From positions 248,001 through 312,000 of the forward strand of contig NZ_QUBQ01000003.1 in assembly GCF_003388735.1 (NCBI RefSeq): 64,000 nucleotides of DNA. Reading direction: 5' to 3'. A program made the position numbers and the translations under genes. Shown here piece by piece: positions 1 to 8,225 of the stretch. The stretch comes from Paenibacillus paeoniae (GTDB lineage Bacteria > Bacillota > Bacilli > Paenibacillales > Paenibacillaceae). Position 1 is the stretch's first letter; each line of letters starts with the position of its first letter. The notes beneath the pieces are model-generated. The model was given only the letters and a program-made list of their open reading frames with translations, was not told where the DNA came from and ran no database searches.

Positions 1-134
1 TCAGACACTTCTGGTTGGCCTTTTTGGACAGGGTGCCAGAGACTCATTTTTTTCGGTGGAAATCGATAATTTATGCTATATTTGGGTTGATATGCCGCTA
101 TAAAGAAGATCAATAGATGGTTAAGGGGGCTTAT

Positions 135-1409
135 ATGGATCTCTTTCTCAAAGATTTTCTTTTGAATGTGCTCATTATCTCATCCCCATTCGTTCTGTTC
201 CCCTATCTGTACAAGTTGAAAAACCGTCTGTTTTATTATCGTCTGCTTCTGTACTTCGTTTTCGCGCTGTCTATGATCGTCACCATGTGCTTCCCTGTAA
301 AAGTCAGCGGCTTCAATTATGACTTCCGATCCATACCGCTCACGATCGGCTCCTTGTACGGGGGTAGCGTCGTCGCTCTGCTGCTCTATGGCACGCTTAT
401 TACCGTTCGATTTTTTTTAGGAGGTCCGGAAAATGTAGTCTATACCCTCTCTATCTTGCCTACTTTTCTTCTTGTCTATATTGCCATTCGCAAATTCCAG
501 CATGCATCGCTAGCCTGGAAGATTGCGTGGGCCGTCATCCTCAGCATCCTCATCAAATTTATTACGCTTGTTCTGTTTCTCACGTTTACGAATCAGCTGC
601 AGCTTTTGTTCAATAAGCCACTTCATACGCTGACTACATATGCCATGCAAGCCTTTATCTCCGGTATTACAGTCTATACAATGGAATTTTTGAACAGGCA
701 TTATCATATGCAAGAAGAAGTTGTGAAGAGCGAGAAGATGCGGCTTGTCAGTGATATGGCAGCATCGGTAGCTCATGAAATTCGAAATCCGTTAACGGCT
801 GTGAGGGGGTTTATCCATCTGCTCGGTTCACCAGGCATTCAGCCGGAAAAGAAAGAATTCTATAAAAACATTTGTTTCTCCGAGCTGGATCGGGCGGAGC
901 ATATTATTGCGGATTATTTGTCGCTGGCCAGAACGGATCCTGAGCTGCTGGAAGCGATTGATGTAAATGTCGAAGTCGAATACTTGTCGAACATTCTGCT
1001 TACCTATGCGAATTTCAATAACGTTCATCTATCCGTTCAACTGTCGAAGGGAGAAGCGCCGGTAACGATGGGTGACCGGTATAAGTTTCGCCAGGCGCTG
1101 ATCAATATCGGAAAAAACGCGATTGAGGCTATGCCGAACGGTGGAACGCTGGAGCTTGTAACCGAATGCCGCAACGACACGGCAACGGTAATCATTCGCG
1201 ATACGGGCAGCGGTATGTCTGCCGATCAGCTGAAGCGTCTTGGCACGCCTTATTATTCGACCAAGGAGAAGGGGACGGGTCTCGGTACGATGATATCCTT
1301 CAGCATCATTAAGAAGATGCACGGCAAGATCGATGTGAGAAGCGAGGTTGGCAAGGGAACTCGCTTTATGCTTGATTTTCCCCAGCATAAGGTCGTAAGT
1401 GTGATATAG
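135..1409 (+). CDS. KinB-like membrane sensor histidine kinase (orphan)
   Basis: This is a membrane histidine kinase of 424 residues. The N-terminal half has about five to six hydrophobic segments (to about residue 190), followed by a HisKA domain with the phospho-acceptor His near residue 214 in an HEIRNPLT motif. The HATPase domain has an N-box (NIGKNAIEAM), G1 (DTGSGM) and G2 (GTGLGT). The layout and the VAHEIRNPLTAVRGF block resemble sporulation phosphorelay kinases such as KinB. No response regulator lies beside it, as is usual for phosphorelay kinases, so its partner is probably Spo0F (inference). I chose ATG 135 over ATG 117 because AAGGGGG at 123-129 sits five bases before it. The signal sensed is unknown. 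Confidence 0.85.
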   Translation: MDLFLKDFLLNVLIISSPFVLFPYLYKLKNRLFYYRLLLYFVFALSMIVTMCFPVKVSGFNYDFRSIPLTIGSLYGGSVVALLLYGTLITVRFFLGGPENVVYTLSILPTFLLVYIAIRKFQHASLAWKIAWAVILSILIKFITLVLFLTFTNQLQLLFNKPLHTLTTYAMQAFISGITVYTMEFLNRHYHMQEEVVKSEKMRLVSDMAASVAHEIRNPLTAVRGFIHLLGSPGIQPEKKEFYKNICFSELDRAEHIIADYLSLARTDPELLEAIDVNVEVEYLSNILLTYANFNNVHLSVQLSKGEAPVTMGDRYKFRQALINIGKNAIEAMPNGGTLELVTECRNDTATVIIRDTGSGMSADQLKRLGTPYYSTKEKGTGLGTMISFSIIKKMHGKIDVRSEVGKGTRFMLDFPQHKVVSVI

Positions 1410-1485
1410 AAGGATGTACGAGGGTAACTTTCGGCGACATCGGGTCTTCCTAAGAAAAAATTTTCGGAAAAATAGGGGAAATCTA

Positions 1486-1514
1486 TTGACGATCCTCAGT
1501 ATATCCGATAGGAT
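1486..1514 (+). promoter_or_regulatory. sigma-A promoter of the sugar ABC operon
   Basis: A TTGACG -35 box, a 17-bp spacer and a TAGGAT -10 box lie 50 bp before the lipoprotein gene. The spacing is ideal. No operator is obvious around it. Confidence 0.6.
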
Positions 1515-1564
1515 TACTTGTATTAAAGCGATGAAAGAATGAGGCAGAAGGAGAGAGTTAAAGC

Positions 1565-2677
1565 ATGTTTAAGAAAAATAAATTAAGCGTTGCTCTTGTG
1601 CTATTGCTGGCGATCGTAATCGCGGCAACAGGCTGTGGAGCGGATCCCGGCAAATCTTCCGGAGGTTCCGTGAAAGAGGTAGAGAATCTGCCTGCAGCTT
1701 TGAAAGAAAAGGGCGATATTAAAATTAAAGTTATCCGCAAAATCGGCGGCGACGATCATACAGCACAATTCCTTGCAGGCGCGAAGCAAGAAGGCGAAGC
1801 GCTGGGCTTTAAAGTCGATACGTTCTCGGCGAACGGCGACACGGCGAAGTATCTGGACGCAATCGAACAAGCGGCTAACAGTGATGTAGACGCGGTTGTC
1901 CTGTCCCATGCGGAGGATGCAGCGGTAGTTGAACTGGCGCAAAAGCTGAGAGATAAAGGTATTGAAGTAGTCGCCTTTGATTCCATCGGCGATCTGGGTA
2001 CGATAGAAGGCGTGACGCTGACATCCCAGAAGGATGAAGCGTTAGCGCAATACGCACTGGACGAGCTGGTGAAGCAGCATGGCGAAGAAGCGAAGATCGT
2101 ATATCTGTGGGTAGACGGCTTCCCGCCAATGGTTCGCCGCAACCATGTCTATCAAGACGTATTGGCAAAGCATCCGGGCATCAAGGAAGTAGGCCGCTTT
2201 GGCGTTGCTAATGACAACACAACGGTTGAAACGCAAAACGCGGTAGCTGCCATGCTGACGCAATATCCGAAAGGCGAGATCGACGCGATCTTTGCCACTT
2301 GGGACGCATTCGCCATCGGCGCTACTCGCGCTCTGGTAGAAGCGGGACGCACAGAGATCAAGGTCTATGGCATCGACGTATCCAATGCCGATCTGCAAGC
2401 GATGCAAGAAGAGAATAGCCCGTGGGCAGCTACGGCTGCTGTAGACGCGAAAATGATTGGTGCGGTTAACGTACGTATCGCAGCGAAGAAGCTGGCTGGC
2501 GAAGAGACGCCTGCAACCTTCGATCTGGATGCGGCTCTCATCACGCAAGAGGAGCTGAAGAAGTCGAGCGAAGCGGTGAACGTTGTAACGCTTGCGGACA
2601 TTATTCCAGGCTGGGGCACGACGGATGCTTTTGAAGAAGATTGGATGAAAGCACTCAAGAAAGCTAACGCCAAGTAA
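1565..2677 (+). CDS. sugar ABC transporter substrate-binding lipoprotein
   Basis: This is an exported solute-binding protein of 370 residues. It begins with a lipoprotein signal peptide whose lipobox (ATGC) places the lipidated Cys at residue 24. The mature part is a Peripla_BP_4 fold like RbsB or ChvE, with typical segments such as VDAVVLSHAEDAA and the hinge-region DAIFATWDAFAIGA. It should deliver a simple sugar to the ATPase and permease encoded next. A GGAGAGAG ribosome site precedes ATG 1565. A small stem-loop separates it from the ATPase gene, which fits higher expression of the binding protein. The sugar cannot be assigned from sequence. Confidence 0.9.
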   Translation: MFKKNKLSVALVLLLAIVIAATGCGADPGKSSGGSVKEVENLPAALKEKGDIKIKVIRKIGGDDHTAQFLAGAKQEGEALGFKVDTFSANGDTAKYLDAIEQAANSDVDAVVLSHAEDAAVVELAQKLRDKGIEVVAFDSIGDLGTIEGVTLTSQKDEALAQYALDELVKQHGEEAKIVYLWVDGFPPMVRRNHVYQDVLAKHPGIKEVGRFGVANDNTTVETQNAVAAMLTQYPKGEIDAIFATWDAFAIGATRALVEAGRTEIKVYGIDVSNADLQAMQEENSPWAATAAVDAKMIGAVNVRIAAKKLAGEETPATFDLDAALITQEELKKSSEAVNVVTLADIIPGWGTTDAFEEDWMKALKKANAK

Positions 2678-2710
2678 GCTTGCAGGATGCTATAATAGGA
2701 CAACATACAG

Positions 2711-2737
2711 GCGCCCTTATCCGATGGATGGGGGCGC
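2711..2737 (+). other. intercistronic stem-loop
   Basis: GCGCCC (2711-2716) can pair with GGGCGC (2732-2737) across a 15-base loop. It lies between the binding-protein stop and the ATPase ribosome site. There is no T-run, so it more likely protects the upstream mRNA 3' end than terminates. Confidence 0.4.
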
Positions 2738-2768
2738 TCAATCCTGTTTGGAGAGGGAGGTGCGCCTC

Positions 2769-4289
2769 TTGGCGGATCACAATAGAACGCGACTGGAGAT
2801 GAAAGGCATCTCGATTGCCTTCCCCGGAGTACAGGCACTGACCGAGGTGGATTTCCATACGGAGAGCGGAAGATCACATGCGCTGATCGGCGCAAACGGA
2901 GCAGGCAAATCAACATTGATGAAGGTGCTGTCCGGCGCCTACAACCATTATACAGGCGAGATTTTGCTGGATGGTCAGCTTGCCAATATTCGCAGCCCCA
3001 AGGATGCGAAGGGTTATGGCATTCAAGTTGTCTATCAGGAAGTGGATACGGCACTTATCCCGAATCTGTCTGTTGGCGAAAATATTATGATGGAGCATAC
3101 CGTACACGGCATGCGCGGCAAGCATATGGTCAACTGGAGACAATTGCACCGGTCGGCGCAGGCGGTATTGGACCGATTGCGGGTGAAGGTGCCAACGAAG
3201 AAGTTGGTCCAAGAATTGACGCTTGCAGAGAAACAGATGGTACTCATTGCCCGGTCTGTCTCGATGGAGTGCAAGTTTCTCGTACTGGACGAGCCTACCG
3301 CGCCGCTTAGCATTAGCGAGACGGAGGCGCTCTTCTCTCTGGTCAGGCTGCTGAAGTCGGAAGGCGTCGGCATCATCTTTATTTCGCATCGACTGCCGGA
3401 ATTGTACGAGATTTGCGACGATATCACCATTATGAGGGATGGGCGGTTGGTTACGCGCGACGAGATTGCGAAGCTGGAGCAGCAGGATATTGTAGAGCAT
3501 ATGCTGGGAGCCAAGCTCGATGGTCAATTCCCTGAGCGGTGGAGCCGAATTGGCGAGGTTGCGTTTGAAGCCAGGGAAATCTATGACAGCGGCAAGGTGA
3601 ACGGGGTTTCTTTGTCCGTTCGGAAAGGCGAGATCGTGGGTCTGGCAGGGTTGGTAGGAGCTGGAAAGACGGAGCTGTGCCGAGCGTTGTTCGGTGCGTC
3701 GGAGACAGCAAGGGGCGATCTGTTCCTCCATGGCGCCAAGCTGAATGTGCGGAGTCCGCATCAGGCCGTCCGCAGCGGGCTGGCGTTGGTGCCGGAGGAG
3801 CGACGCCGCGAAGGCATCTTCGTCGAGGAGTCGGTCGTGGTGAACGTGACGGCTGCCAGTCTCTCCAAATATGCAAACGGCGCATCCTGGGTTAGCAGCC
3901 GGAAGGAGCGTATCGCAGCACAGGAGATTATTCACAGTCTTGGCGTGAAGACGCCGGGTCAGCAGGCCAAGGTTCGTAACCTGTCCGGCGGCAACCAGCA
4001 GAAGATTGCGATTGGCAAGTGGCTGCTGACAGACGCGGATGTCTATATCTTCGATGAGCCTACGAAAGGCGTCGATGTAGGTGCCAAGCGGGATATCTAC
4101 AATCTCATTGCGGAGCTTGCAGGCAAGGGCAAGAGCATCTTGTATGCCTCTAGCGAAATCGCGGAGATTATGGGCATTACGGACCGCATCTATGTGATGT
4201 ACGATGGGGCGATCTTGAAGGAGCTGGATACGGCTCGAACCAACGAAGAAGAAATTATGCTGCACAGCACGGGGGGCTTAATCATATGA
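2769..4289 (+). CDS. sugar ABC transporter ATPase, duplicated ABC domains
   Basis: This cytoplasmic ATPase has two ABC cassettes, as in RbsA, MglA and GguA, about 506 residues in all. The first Walker A is GANGAGKST and the first Walker B is LVLDEPTAPLS. The first signature is degenerate (LTLAEKQ). The second half has Walker A GLVGAGKTE, an intact signature LSGGNQQK and Walker B IFDEPTKGVDVG. One degenerate and one canonical half is normal in this family. I chose TTG 2769 because GGGAGGTG at 2755-2762 lies six bases upstream; the earlier ATG 2724 has no ribosome site and would overlap the stem-loop. Its stop overlaps the permease start (ATGA). Confidence 0.9.
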   Translation: MADHNRTRLEMKGISIAFPGVQALTEVDFHTESGRSHALIGANGAGKSTLMKVLSGAYNHYTGEILLDGQLANIRSPKDAKGYGIQVVYQEVDTALIPNLSVGENIMMEHTVHGMRGKHMVNWRQLHRSAQAVLDRLRVKVPTKKLVQELTLAEKQMVLIARSVSMECKFLVLDEPTAPLSISETEALFSLVRLLKSEGVGIIFISHRLPELYEICDDITIMRDGRLVTRDEIAKLEQQDIVEHMLGAKLDGQFPERWSRIGEVAFEAREIYDSGKVNGVSLSVRKGEIVGLAGLVGAGKTELCRALFGASETARGDLFLHGAKLNVRSPHQAVRSGLALVPEERRREGIFVEESVVVNVTAASLSKYANGASWVSSRKERIAAQEIIHSLGVKTPGQQAKVRNLSGGNQQKIAIGKWLLTDADVYIFDEPTKGVDVGAKRDIYNLIAELAGKGKSILYASSEIAEIMGITDRIYVMYDGAILKELDTARTNEEEIMLHSTGGLII

Positions 4290-5278
4290 ACAAGGCCAAC
4301 ACGATTCGGCCCAGCCGAGGCGGAGGAACATTCCAGTTTTTCTACAAATATGGAACCTTAATTACGATCTTGCTGCTGATTATCTTTTTCGGCGCAATGA
4401 CAGACAGTTTTTTGAACTATACCAATATTATTAGTATCCTTCGCTCAATCTCGATCGTAACGATTATTGCTATCGGCTTAACAGTATCGCTGGCTGTCGG
4501 AGGTTTTGACTTATCGGTTGGCTCCACCGCCTCTGTTGCGAACGCGCTAGTTATGTCGTTGTTTGTCTGGCATGGACAGAGTATTGGCGTTAGTCTGGCG
4601 ATTACGATCTTCTTCTGCTTGATCGTAGGCTTGGTGAATGCGTTCTTGGTCATTAATTTCAAGATACAGGATATGCTCATGACGTTGGCGACCATGTTTA
4701 TTTTCCAAGGGCTGGCGCTTACGTATACTAGGGGCGCGACCATCTCGCAAAACATGATTATGCCAAACGGCGATTTTGCAACGGGTGTCATTCCGAAAGC
4801 GTTCGGCAACCTCGGCAAGGTGCCGTGGATCATTATCATTATGATCGTTGTCGTGCTGCTTGTGCATATCTTCCTGACCTATACGAAGCATGGCCGGTAT
4901 ATGTATATGATCGGCGGGAACGTTGAGGCGGCCAAGCTGTCCGGCATTGCGGTGAGCAAGTACCGATTGCTGGCGTACCTCATTTCCGCGTTGTTCGCGG
5001 GCATCGGCGGTATTATTCTGGCATCGCGCGTCATGACGGCAGAAGTGAATGCCGGTGGATCGTATCTCATGGATGCGGTAGCTGCCGCCTTTATTGGCTA
5101 CTCGGTGCTGGGCGCGGGCAAGCCCAATGCATTCGGCACGTTCGTCGGCGCCGTCCTGATCGGCATCTTGTCCAACGGACTCGTCATGATGTCGATTCCC
5201 TATTATTCGATGGATATCGTAAAAGGCTCTGTCCTGGCGCTAGCGCTGGCCATTACGTACTATAAGCGCAAACATTAG
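4286..5278 (+). CDS. sugar ABC transporter permease (RbsC/MglC type)
   Basis: This is a BPD_transp_2 family inner-membrane permease of 330 residues with about eight to ten hydrophobic helices. The conserved GGFDLSVGS motif early in the protein and the GKPNAFGTFVGA block near the C-terminus mark the RbsC/MglC/XylH group. The ATGA overlap with the ATPase implies translational coupling. It is the last gene of the operon and is followed by a strong bidirectional terminator. A single permease gene implies a homodimeric channel, usual for this family. Confidence 0.92.
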   Translation: MNKANTIRPSRGGGTFQFFYKYGTLITILLLIIFFGAMTDSFLNYTNIISILRSISIVTIIAIGLTVSLAVGGFDLSVGSTASVANALVMSLFVWHGQSIGVSLAITIFFCLIVGLVNAFLVINFKIQDMLMTLATMFIFQGLALTYTRGATISQNMIMPNGDFATGVIPKAFGNLGKVPWIIIIMIVVVLLVHIFLTYTKHGRYMYMIGGNVEAAKLSGIAVSKYRLLAYLISALFAGIGGIILASRVMTAEVNAGGSYLMDAVAAAFIGYSVLGAGKPNAFGTFVGAVLIGILSNGLVMMSIPYYSMDIVKGSVLALALAITYYKRKH

Positions 5279-5352
5279 CATTGGGAGGCGATAGCAAATT
5301 GACCGGGTCTGTGGTTTCCTGCGGTTAAGTAAGAGCTAGACGAGCCCAATGT

Positions 5353-5401
5353 AAAAAAATGCCCCTCACATGCGAAGTCTGCATAAGTGGGGCATTTTTT
5401 A
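5353..5401. terminator. bidirectional intrinsic terminator
   Basis: A stem of AAAAAATGCCCC and its complement encloses a loop of about 23 bases, with A-runs on one side and T-runs on the other. It serves the convergent sugar ABC operon and hflX. Confidence 0.9.
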
Positions 5402-5476
5402 ATGGAATAAGAGTTCTTTACGCTATGATGTGCAGCAAAGCCTCATACACCGAGAACCTCGGCCACAATCTGCTGC

Positions 5477-6766
5477 TTAGCCTTCCAATTCGGTGAAGTC
5501 TTTCCGATGGCGTTCGTAATCGGGCAGGCTGCACTCGATCTTCATGCGTGTGCCGCCTTCTTCGTAGCTGGTTTCCAAGACATTGGCACGCTCATTGAAG
5601 TAGGCGACAAGACGTCCCTGATCGTATGGAATCAAAATATCTTTCTGAACGTAGTCGTTGAAGATATGCTTCTTCACGACCTCTACAAGCTCCGCAATAC
5701 CTTCGCGTTCCTTCACCGACATATACACACTGCGTTCGGTTGCCACAGGATAGGCATGCTCAGTCAGATCGCACTTGTTGTAAGCATAGACGGTCGTAAT
5801 GTCTCCCGCTCCCAACGCATCAAGTGTCTCATTCGTCACACTAACGAGCTGTTCGTAGTCCTCGTGAGCATAATCCACCACATGCACAAGCAAGTCGGCT
5901 TCCGTCACTTCCTCTAGTGTGGATCGGAACGCTTTGATCAAGTGATGGGGAAGCTGGCTCACGAAACCGACCGTATCAGTCAGCAGGAAGGACTTATTGT
6001 CGGGCAGATCGATGTTTCTGACGGAAGTCTCAAGAGTAGCGAACAACATATCCTTGGCAAAAACTTGCTTGGTTGTCTCGGGATCGAACGTCTCCAGAAA
6101 GGCGTTCATTAAGCTGGATTTGCCCGTATTCGTATAGCCGACAAGACAGACGACGGGCACGTCGTTTTTCTTCCGTTGCTTCCGCTGCTGCTGACGTGTG
6201 GCGACGAGCTTCTCCAGCTCTGCTTGCAAAGCGGTAATCCGTTCTTCAATCCGCCGCCGGTCAAGCTCTAGCTTGGTCTCCCCGGCGCCTCTGTTTCTAA
6301 GCCCGGCGCCACCGCCGCCGCCCTGTCTGCCCAGCGAGGCTCGCAGACCGATGAGTCGCGGCAAGGAATATTGAAGTCGTGCCACTTCAACCTGCAACTG
6401 GGCTTCACGCGTTTTGGCGCGTTCTGCAAAAATGTCCAGGATGAGCATCGTACGGTCCATTACGACGCATTCCAGCTCGGACTCCAAATTCCGGATTTGA
6501 GAAGGGGAGAGCTCGTGGTTAAAGATGGCAAGCTCTATCTCATGTCCTGCAAGCAGAGCCTTTAGCTCCTGGATTTTGCCTGTTCCGATATAATGCGATG
6601 GATTGACCCGATCCGCTTTCTGATTTAATTCATCCACGACATCAATATAACGAGCGGCGGCAAGATTGCGCAGCTCCAGCATGGAATATTCAAAGTCTGT
6701 ATCCTTCTGGAGCTGGACACCGACGACGATCGCTTTTTGAACCAATTGTTCCGTTAATTCTTGCAT
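5477..6766 (-). CDS. hflX: ribosome-associated GTPase HflX
   Basis: HflX is a GTPase that binds the 50S subunit and can split stalled ribosomes; some homologues give macrolide/lincosamide resistance. The 429-residue protein has the N-terminal HflX domain (about 1-200) with the glycine-rich GRQGGGGGAG stretch near 147-155. The G domain carries G1 GYTNTGKSS (210-218), G3 DTVGF (264-268) and G4 NKCD (330-333). AGGAGG lies just before ATG 6766. The intrinsic terminator at 6800-6827 sits only 34 bases before the start codon, so transcription must read through it. This suggests attenuation control (see the leader entries). The gene stands alone, not beside hfq. Confidence 0.95.
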   Translation of the reverse strand: MQELTEQLVQKAIVVGVQLQKDTDFEYSMLELRNLAAARYIDVVDELNQKADRVNPSHYIGTGKIQELKALLAGHEIELAIFNHELSPSQIRNLESELECVVMDRTMLILDIFAERAKTREAQLQVEVARLQYSLPRLIGLRASLGRQGGGGGAGLRNRGAGETKLELDRRRIEERITALQAELEKLVATRQQQRKQRKKNDVPVVCLVGYTNTGKSSLMNAFLETFDPETTKQVFAKDMLFATLETSVRNIDLPDNKSFLLTDTVGFVSQLPHHLIKAFRSTLEEVTEADLLVHVVDYAHEDYEQLVSVTNETLDALGAGDITTVYAYNKCDLTEHAYPVATERSVYMSVKEREGIAELVEVVKKHIFNDYVQKDILIPYDQGRLVAYFNERANVLETSYEEGGTRMKIECSLPDYERHRKDFTELEG

Positions 6767-6799
6767 AGATTCAACCTCCTAATAATCGTAAATAGTATC

Positions 6800-6827
6800 A
6801 AAAAAACACAGGCAGACGGCCTGTGTT
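6800..6827 (-). terminator. intrinsic terminator inside the hflX leader
   Basis: On the minus strand AACACAGGC, a five-base loop and GCCTGTGTT form a perfect 9-bp stem followed directly by a T-run. It is 34 bases upstream of the hflX start. There is no room for a promoter between the two. Confidence 0.9.
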
Positions 6828-7078
6828 CACATTATCGCAAGAGGAGATCAGCATCGGTAGAGGATATAAATCCTCATCACGGATGAATGAATGGTCTTCT
6901 ATAGCTAGCATATACAACGTCCGTCCCATACGATGACATGTCTCGCTGATGGCAGAGCACAGCATACCGTATGAAAGAGAGGGGTTGCTTCATATGTCTT
7001 GCTATAGATGGTTACGATGAATGTAGACAGACCAATCCTGAGTCCTCTGCGCACAGGCAGAGCTTCGGCGCTATTCAA

Positions 7079-7117
7079 TTAGCCGCGCAAAGACCTAACT
7101 CGGATGTAATCATTCAC
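7079..7117 (-). CDS. putative leader peptide of hflX (12 aa)
   Basis: A GGAGGG ribosome site (7130-7125) precedes two in-frame GTG codons. The second lies seven bases downstream and opens a 12-residue ORF read M-N-D-Y-I-R-V-R-S-L-R-G, ending TAA at 7081-7079. It contains Arg-Val-Arg, matching the Arg/Lys-X-Arg/Lys pattern at which macrolides are known to arrest ribosomes. The terminal codons overlap a segment that can pair with the downstream hairpin. An overlapping ATG frame (7113-7075, 12 codons plus stop) is an alternative with an 11-base spacing. Translation is not proven. Confidence 0.5.
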   Translation of the reverse strand: MNDYIRVRSLRG

Positions 7118-7148
7118 CACGTAACCCTCCATTCCTTGGAATGAACCA

Positions 7149-7178
7149 AGTGTAGCATAATCGCAAATCTGGATGCAA
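7149..7178 (-). promoter_or_regulatory. putative promoter of the hflX leader
   Basis: On the minus strand TTGCAT and TACACT are separated by 18 bp. The -10 is preceded by TGC, an extended -10. The start would be near 7142, giving a leader of about 375 nt. Confidence 0.45.
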
Positions 7179-7232
7179 CCGGCGGATGAGACATTTCTCA
7201 GTAATGTTTAATTATAATCATTTCTTTCTTTT

Positions 7233-7571
7233 TCATTGTGTGCCGATTGAGGGTTCAGCGGGATCAATCCATTGTTCCGCCCAGCCGGCAATATTGGAGA
7301 ACAACGGGGATAATGCTTGTCCCTTCTCTGTAAGCGAATATTCGATACGGACAGGCATCTCCGGGTAGACATCACGGCGAATCAGCCCTTCCGCTTCCAA
7401 CTCCTTCAGCCGATCTGACAGAACCTTTCCGCTTAGATTAGGAAGACTGTTATCAATATCGGAAAAACGCTGGGGACCGGACAAGAGCCGGTAAATAATG
7501 AATGCAACCCATCGTTTGCTTAATAGTTCGACTGCTTTCTCGAATCGTGCGCATAGTTGCTTCTGTTCCAT
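7233..7571 (-). CDS. HxlR-family transcriptional regulator
   Basis: This is a 112-residue winged-helix DNA-binding protein of the HxlR group. Diagnostic segments are LLSKRWVAFIIYRLLSGPQRFSDI, split here as helix 1 and the recognition region, then LSDRLKELEAEGLIRR and VRIEYSLTEKG. HxlR proteins respond to aldehydes, quinones or redox stress. No conserved N-terminal redox Cys beyond Cys7 is obvious. It is divergent from the DoxX gene, and its promoter overlaps a near-palindrome, which suggests control of both genes (inference). Confidence 0.9.
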   Translation of the reverse strand: MEQKQLCARFEKAVELLSKRWVAFIIYRLLSGPQRFSDIDNSLPNLSGKVLSDRLKELEAEGLIRRDVYPEMPVRIEYSLTEKGQALSPLFSNIAGWAEQWIDPAEPSIGTQ

Positions 7572-7596
7572 ACTTGAACACCCTTTCTGTCATTCT

Positions 7597-7625
7597 ATTA
7601 TAGTACCAGTATCAGAATGGGACAA
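7597..7625 (-). promoter_or_regulatory. hxlR promoter with possible operator
   Basis: The minus strand shows TTGTCC, 17 bp, TATAAT. The spacer carries the near-palindrome ATACTGGTACTAT at 7600-7612, a possible HxlR operator. Confidence 0.6.
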
Positions 7626-7653
7626 TGCAAGGGTCTTAGCAGATAAAAAAGAA

Positions 7654-7682
7654 TTGACGCGTGCTCACAAGGATCATAAACT
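7654..7682 (+). promoter_or_regulatory. doxX promoter
   Basis: TTGACG, 17 bp and TAAACT lie 52 bp before the DoxX start. Confidence 0.55.
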
Positions 7683-7733
7683 AAGTTACAAATAGTAAGT
7701 AAATAATATGAGGTAACGAAAGGCGGTGCAATC

Positions 7734-8102
7734 ATGAGCTTCGCATTGTGGGCTATTCAAATTTTTGTTGGACTCATGTTTCTTATGGCGGGTGTTATGA
7801 AGTCAACGATCAACGAGAAGTCGAGGGAGAAGCTTCCCTGGACAAAAGAGTATTCGGACGGCTATGTTCGTTTTGTCGGTATTTCGGAGCTGCTGGGCGG
7901 GTTAGGTCTTATTCTCCCTGGCGCACTTGGTATTGCGACCATACTTACACCTATCGCCGCCGCAGGACTTGCCGTCATTATGGTGCTTGCGATCGTATTC
8001 CATGTGAAACGCAAGGAGAATCAGGCCATTGGGATGAATGTCGTGCTGTTGCTGCTTGTATTGTTCGTCGTTGTTGGAAGGCTGTGGATCGCACCCTTTT
8101 AA
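7734..8102 (+). CDS. DoxX-family membrane protein
   Basis: This is a small integral membrane protein of 122 residues with four predicted helices: at the start (WAIQIFVGLMFLMAGVMK), after a polar loop with the conserved ISELLGGLGLILPG, and two near the C-terminus. This is the DoxX/DoxD-like fold. Relatives are linked to thiol or quinone redox balance, but this member's role is unknown. AAAGGCGGTG precedes the ATG. Its divergent HxlR neighbour is a common pairing in Bacillota and suggests inducible expression. Confidence 0.85.
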   Translation: MSFALWAIQIFVGLMFLMAGVMKSTINEKSREKLPWTKEYSDGYVRFVGISELLGGLGLILPGALGIATILTPIAAAGLAVIMVLAIVFHVKRKENQAIGMNVVLLLLVLFVVVGRLWIAPF

Positions 8103-8158
8103 GGTTGCAGGATATATGGGATCATGTTACATTATTAGTAACAAATTGAACGCGGAGG

Positions 8159-8203
8159 CACCGTGACTTCAGGACATTGTTCTGTTAGACACGGTGTTTT
8201 TTT
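8159..8203 (+). terminator. intrinsic terminator after doxX
   Basis: CACCGTG (8159-8165) pairs with CACGGTG (8190-8196) and a seven-T run follows. Confidence 0.8.
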
Positions 8204-8225
8204 ATTTCCTTAGGAGGTGTAAGAG

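Larger units (their letters stand above)
6767..7142 (-). promoter_or_regulatory. structured hflX leader, candidate attenuator
   Basis: The 376 bases before hflX hold, in transcript order, a mini-ORF, a hairpin (7062-7057 with 7050-7045), a compact central fold and an intrinsic terminator. The central fold pairs 7008-7001 with 6905-6898, 6996-6992 with 6913-6909, and 6973-6968 with 6932-6927. The 10-mer TCTGCCTGTG occurs twice, at 7061-7052 in the first hairpin and at 6816-6807 in the terminator 3' arm. The first copy can therefore pair with the terminator 5' arm (CACAGGC). The end of the mini-ORF (7092-7085) can also pair with 7052-7045. These mutually exclusive helices are the usual mark of attenuation. 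I did not match the region to a riboswitch, T-box, tmRNA or RNase P RNA. Confidence 0.6.

Noticed and set aside
1..116. Promoter or gene end at the window start
   Set aside because: A weak CTGG/CCAG hairpin with a T-run (about 9-53) could end an upstream gene, but the evidence was too thin to list as a feature.
3451..3885. Long minus-strand ORFs inside the sugar ABC ATPase gene
   Set aside because: They are shadows of a high-GC coding frame, without ribosome sites or family motifs.
6767..7160. tmRNA, RNase P RNA, T-box or metabolite riboswitch before hflX
   Set aside because: The tmRNA and RNase P consensus blocks and the T-box motif are absent, and no riboswitch core matched. The mini-ORF and repeated 10-mer fit attenuation better.
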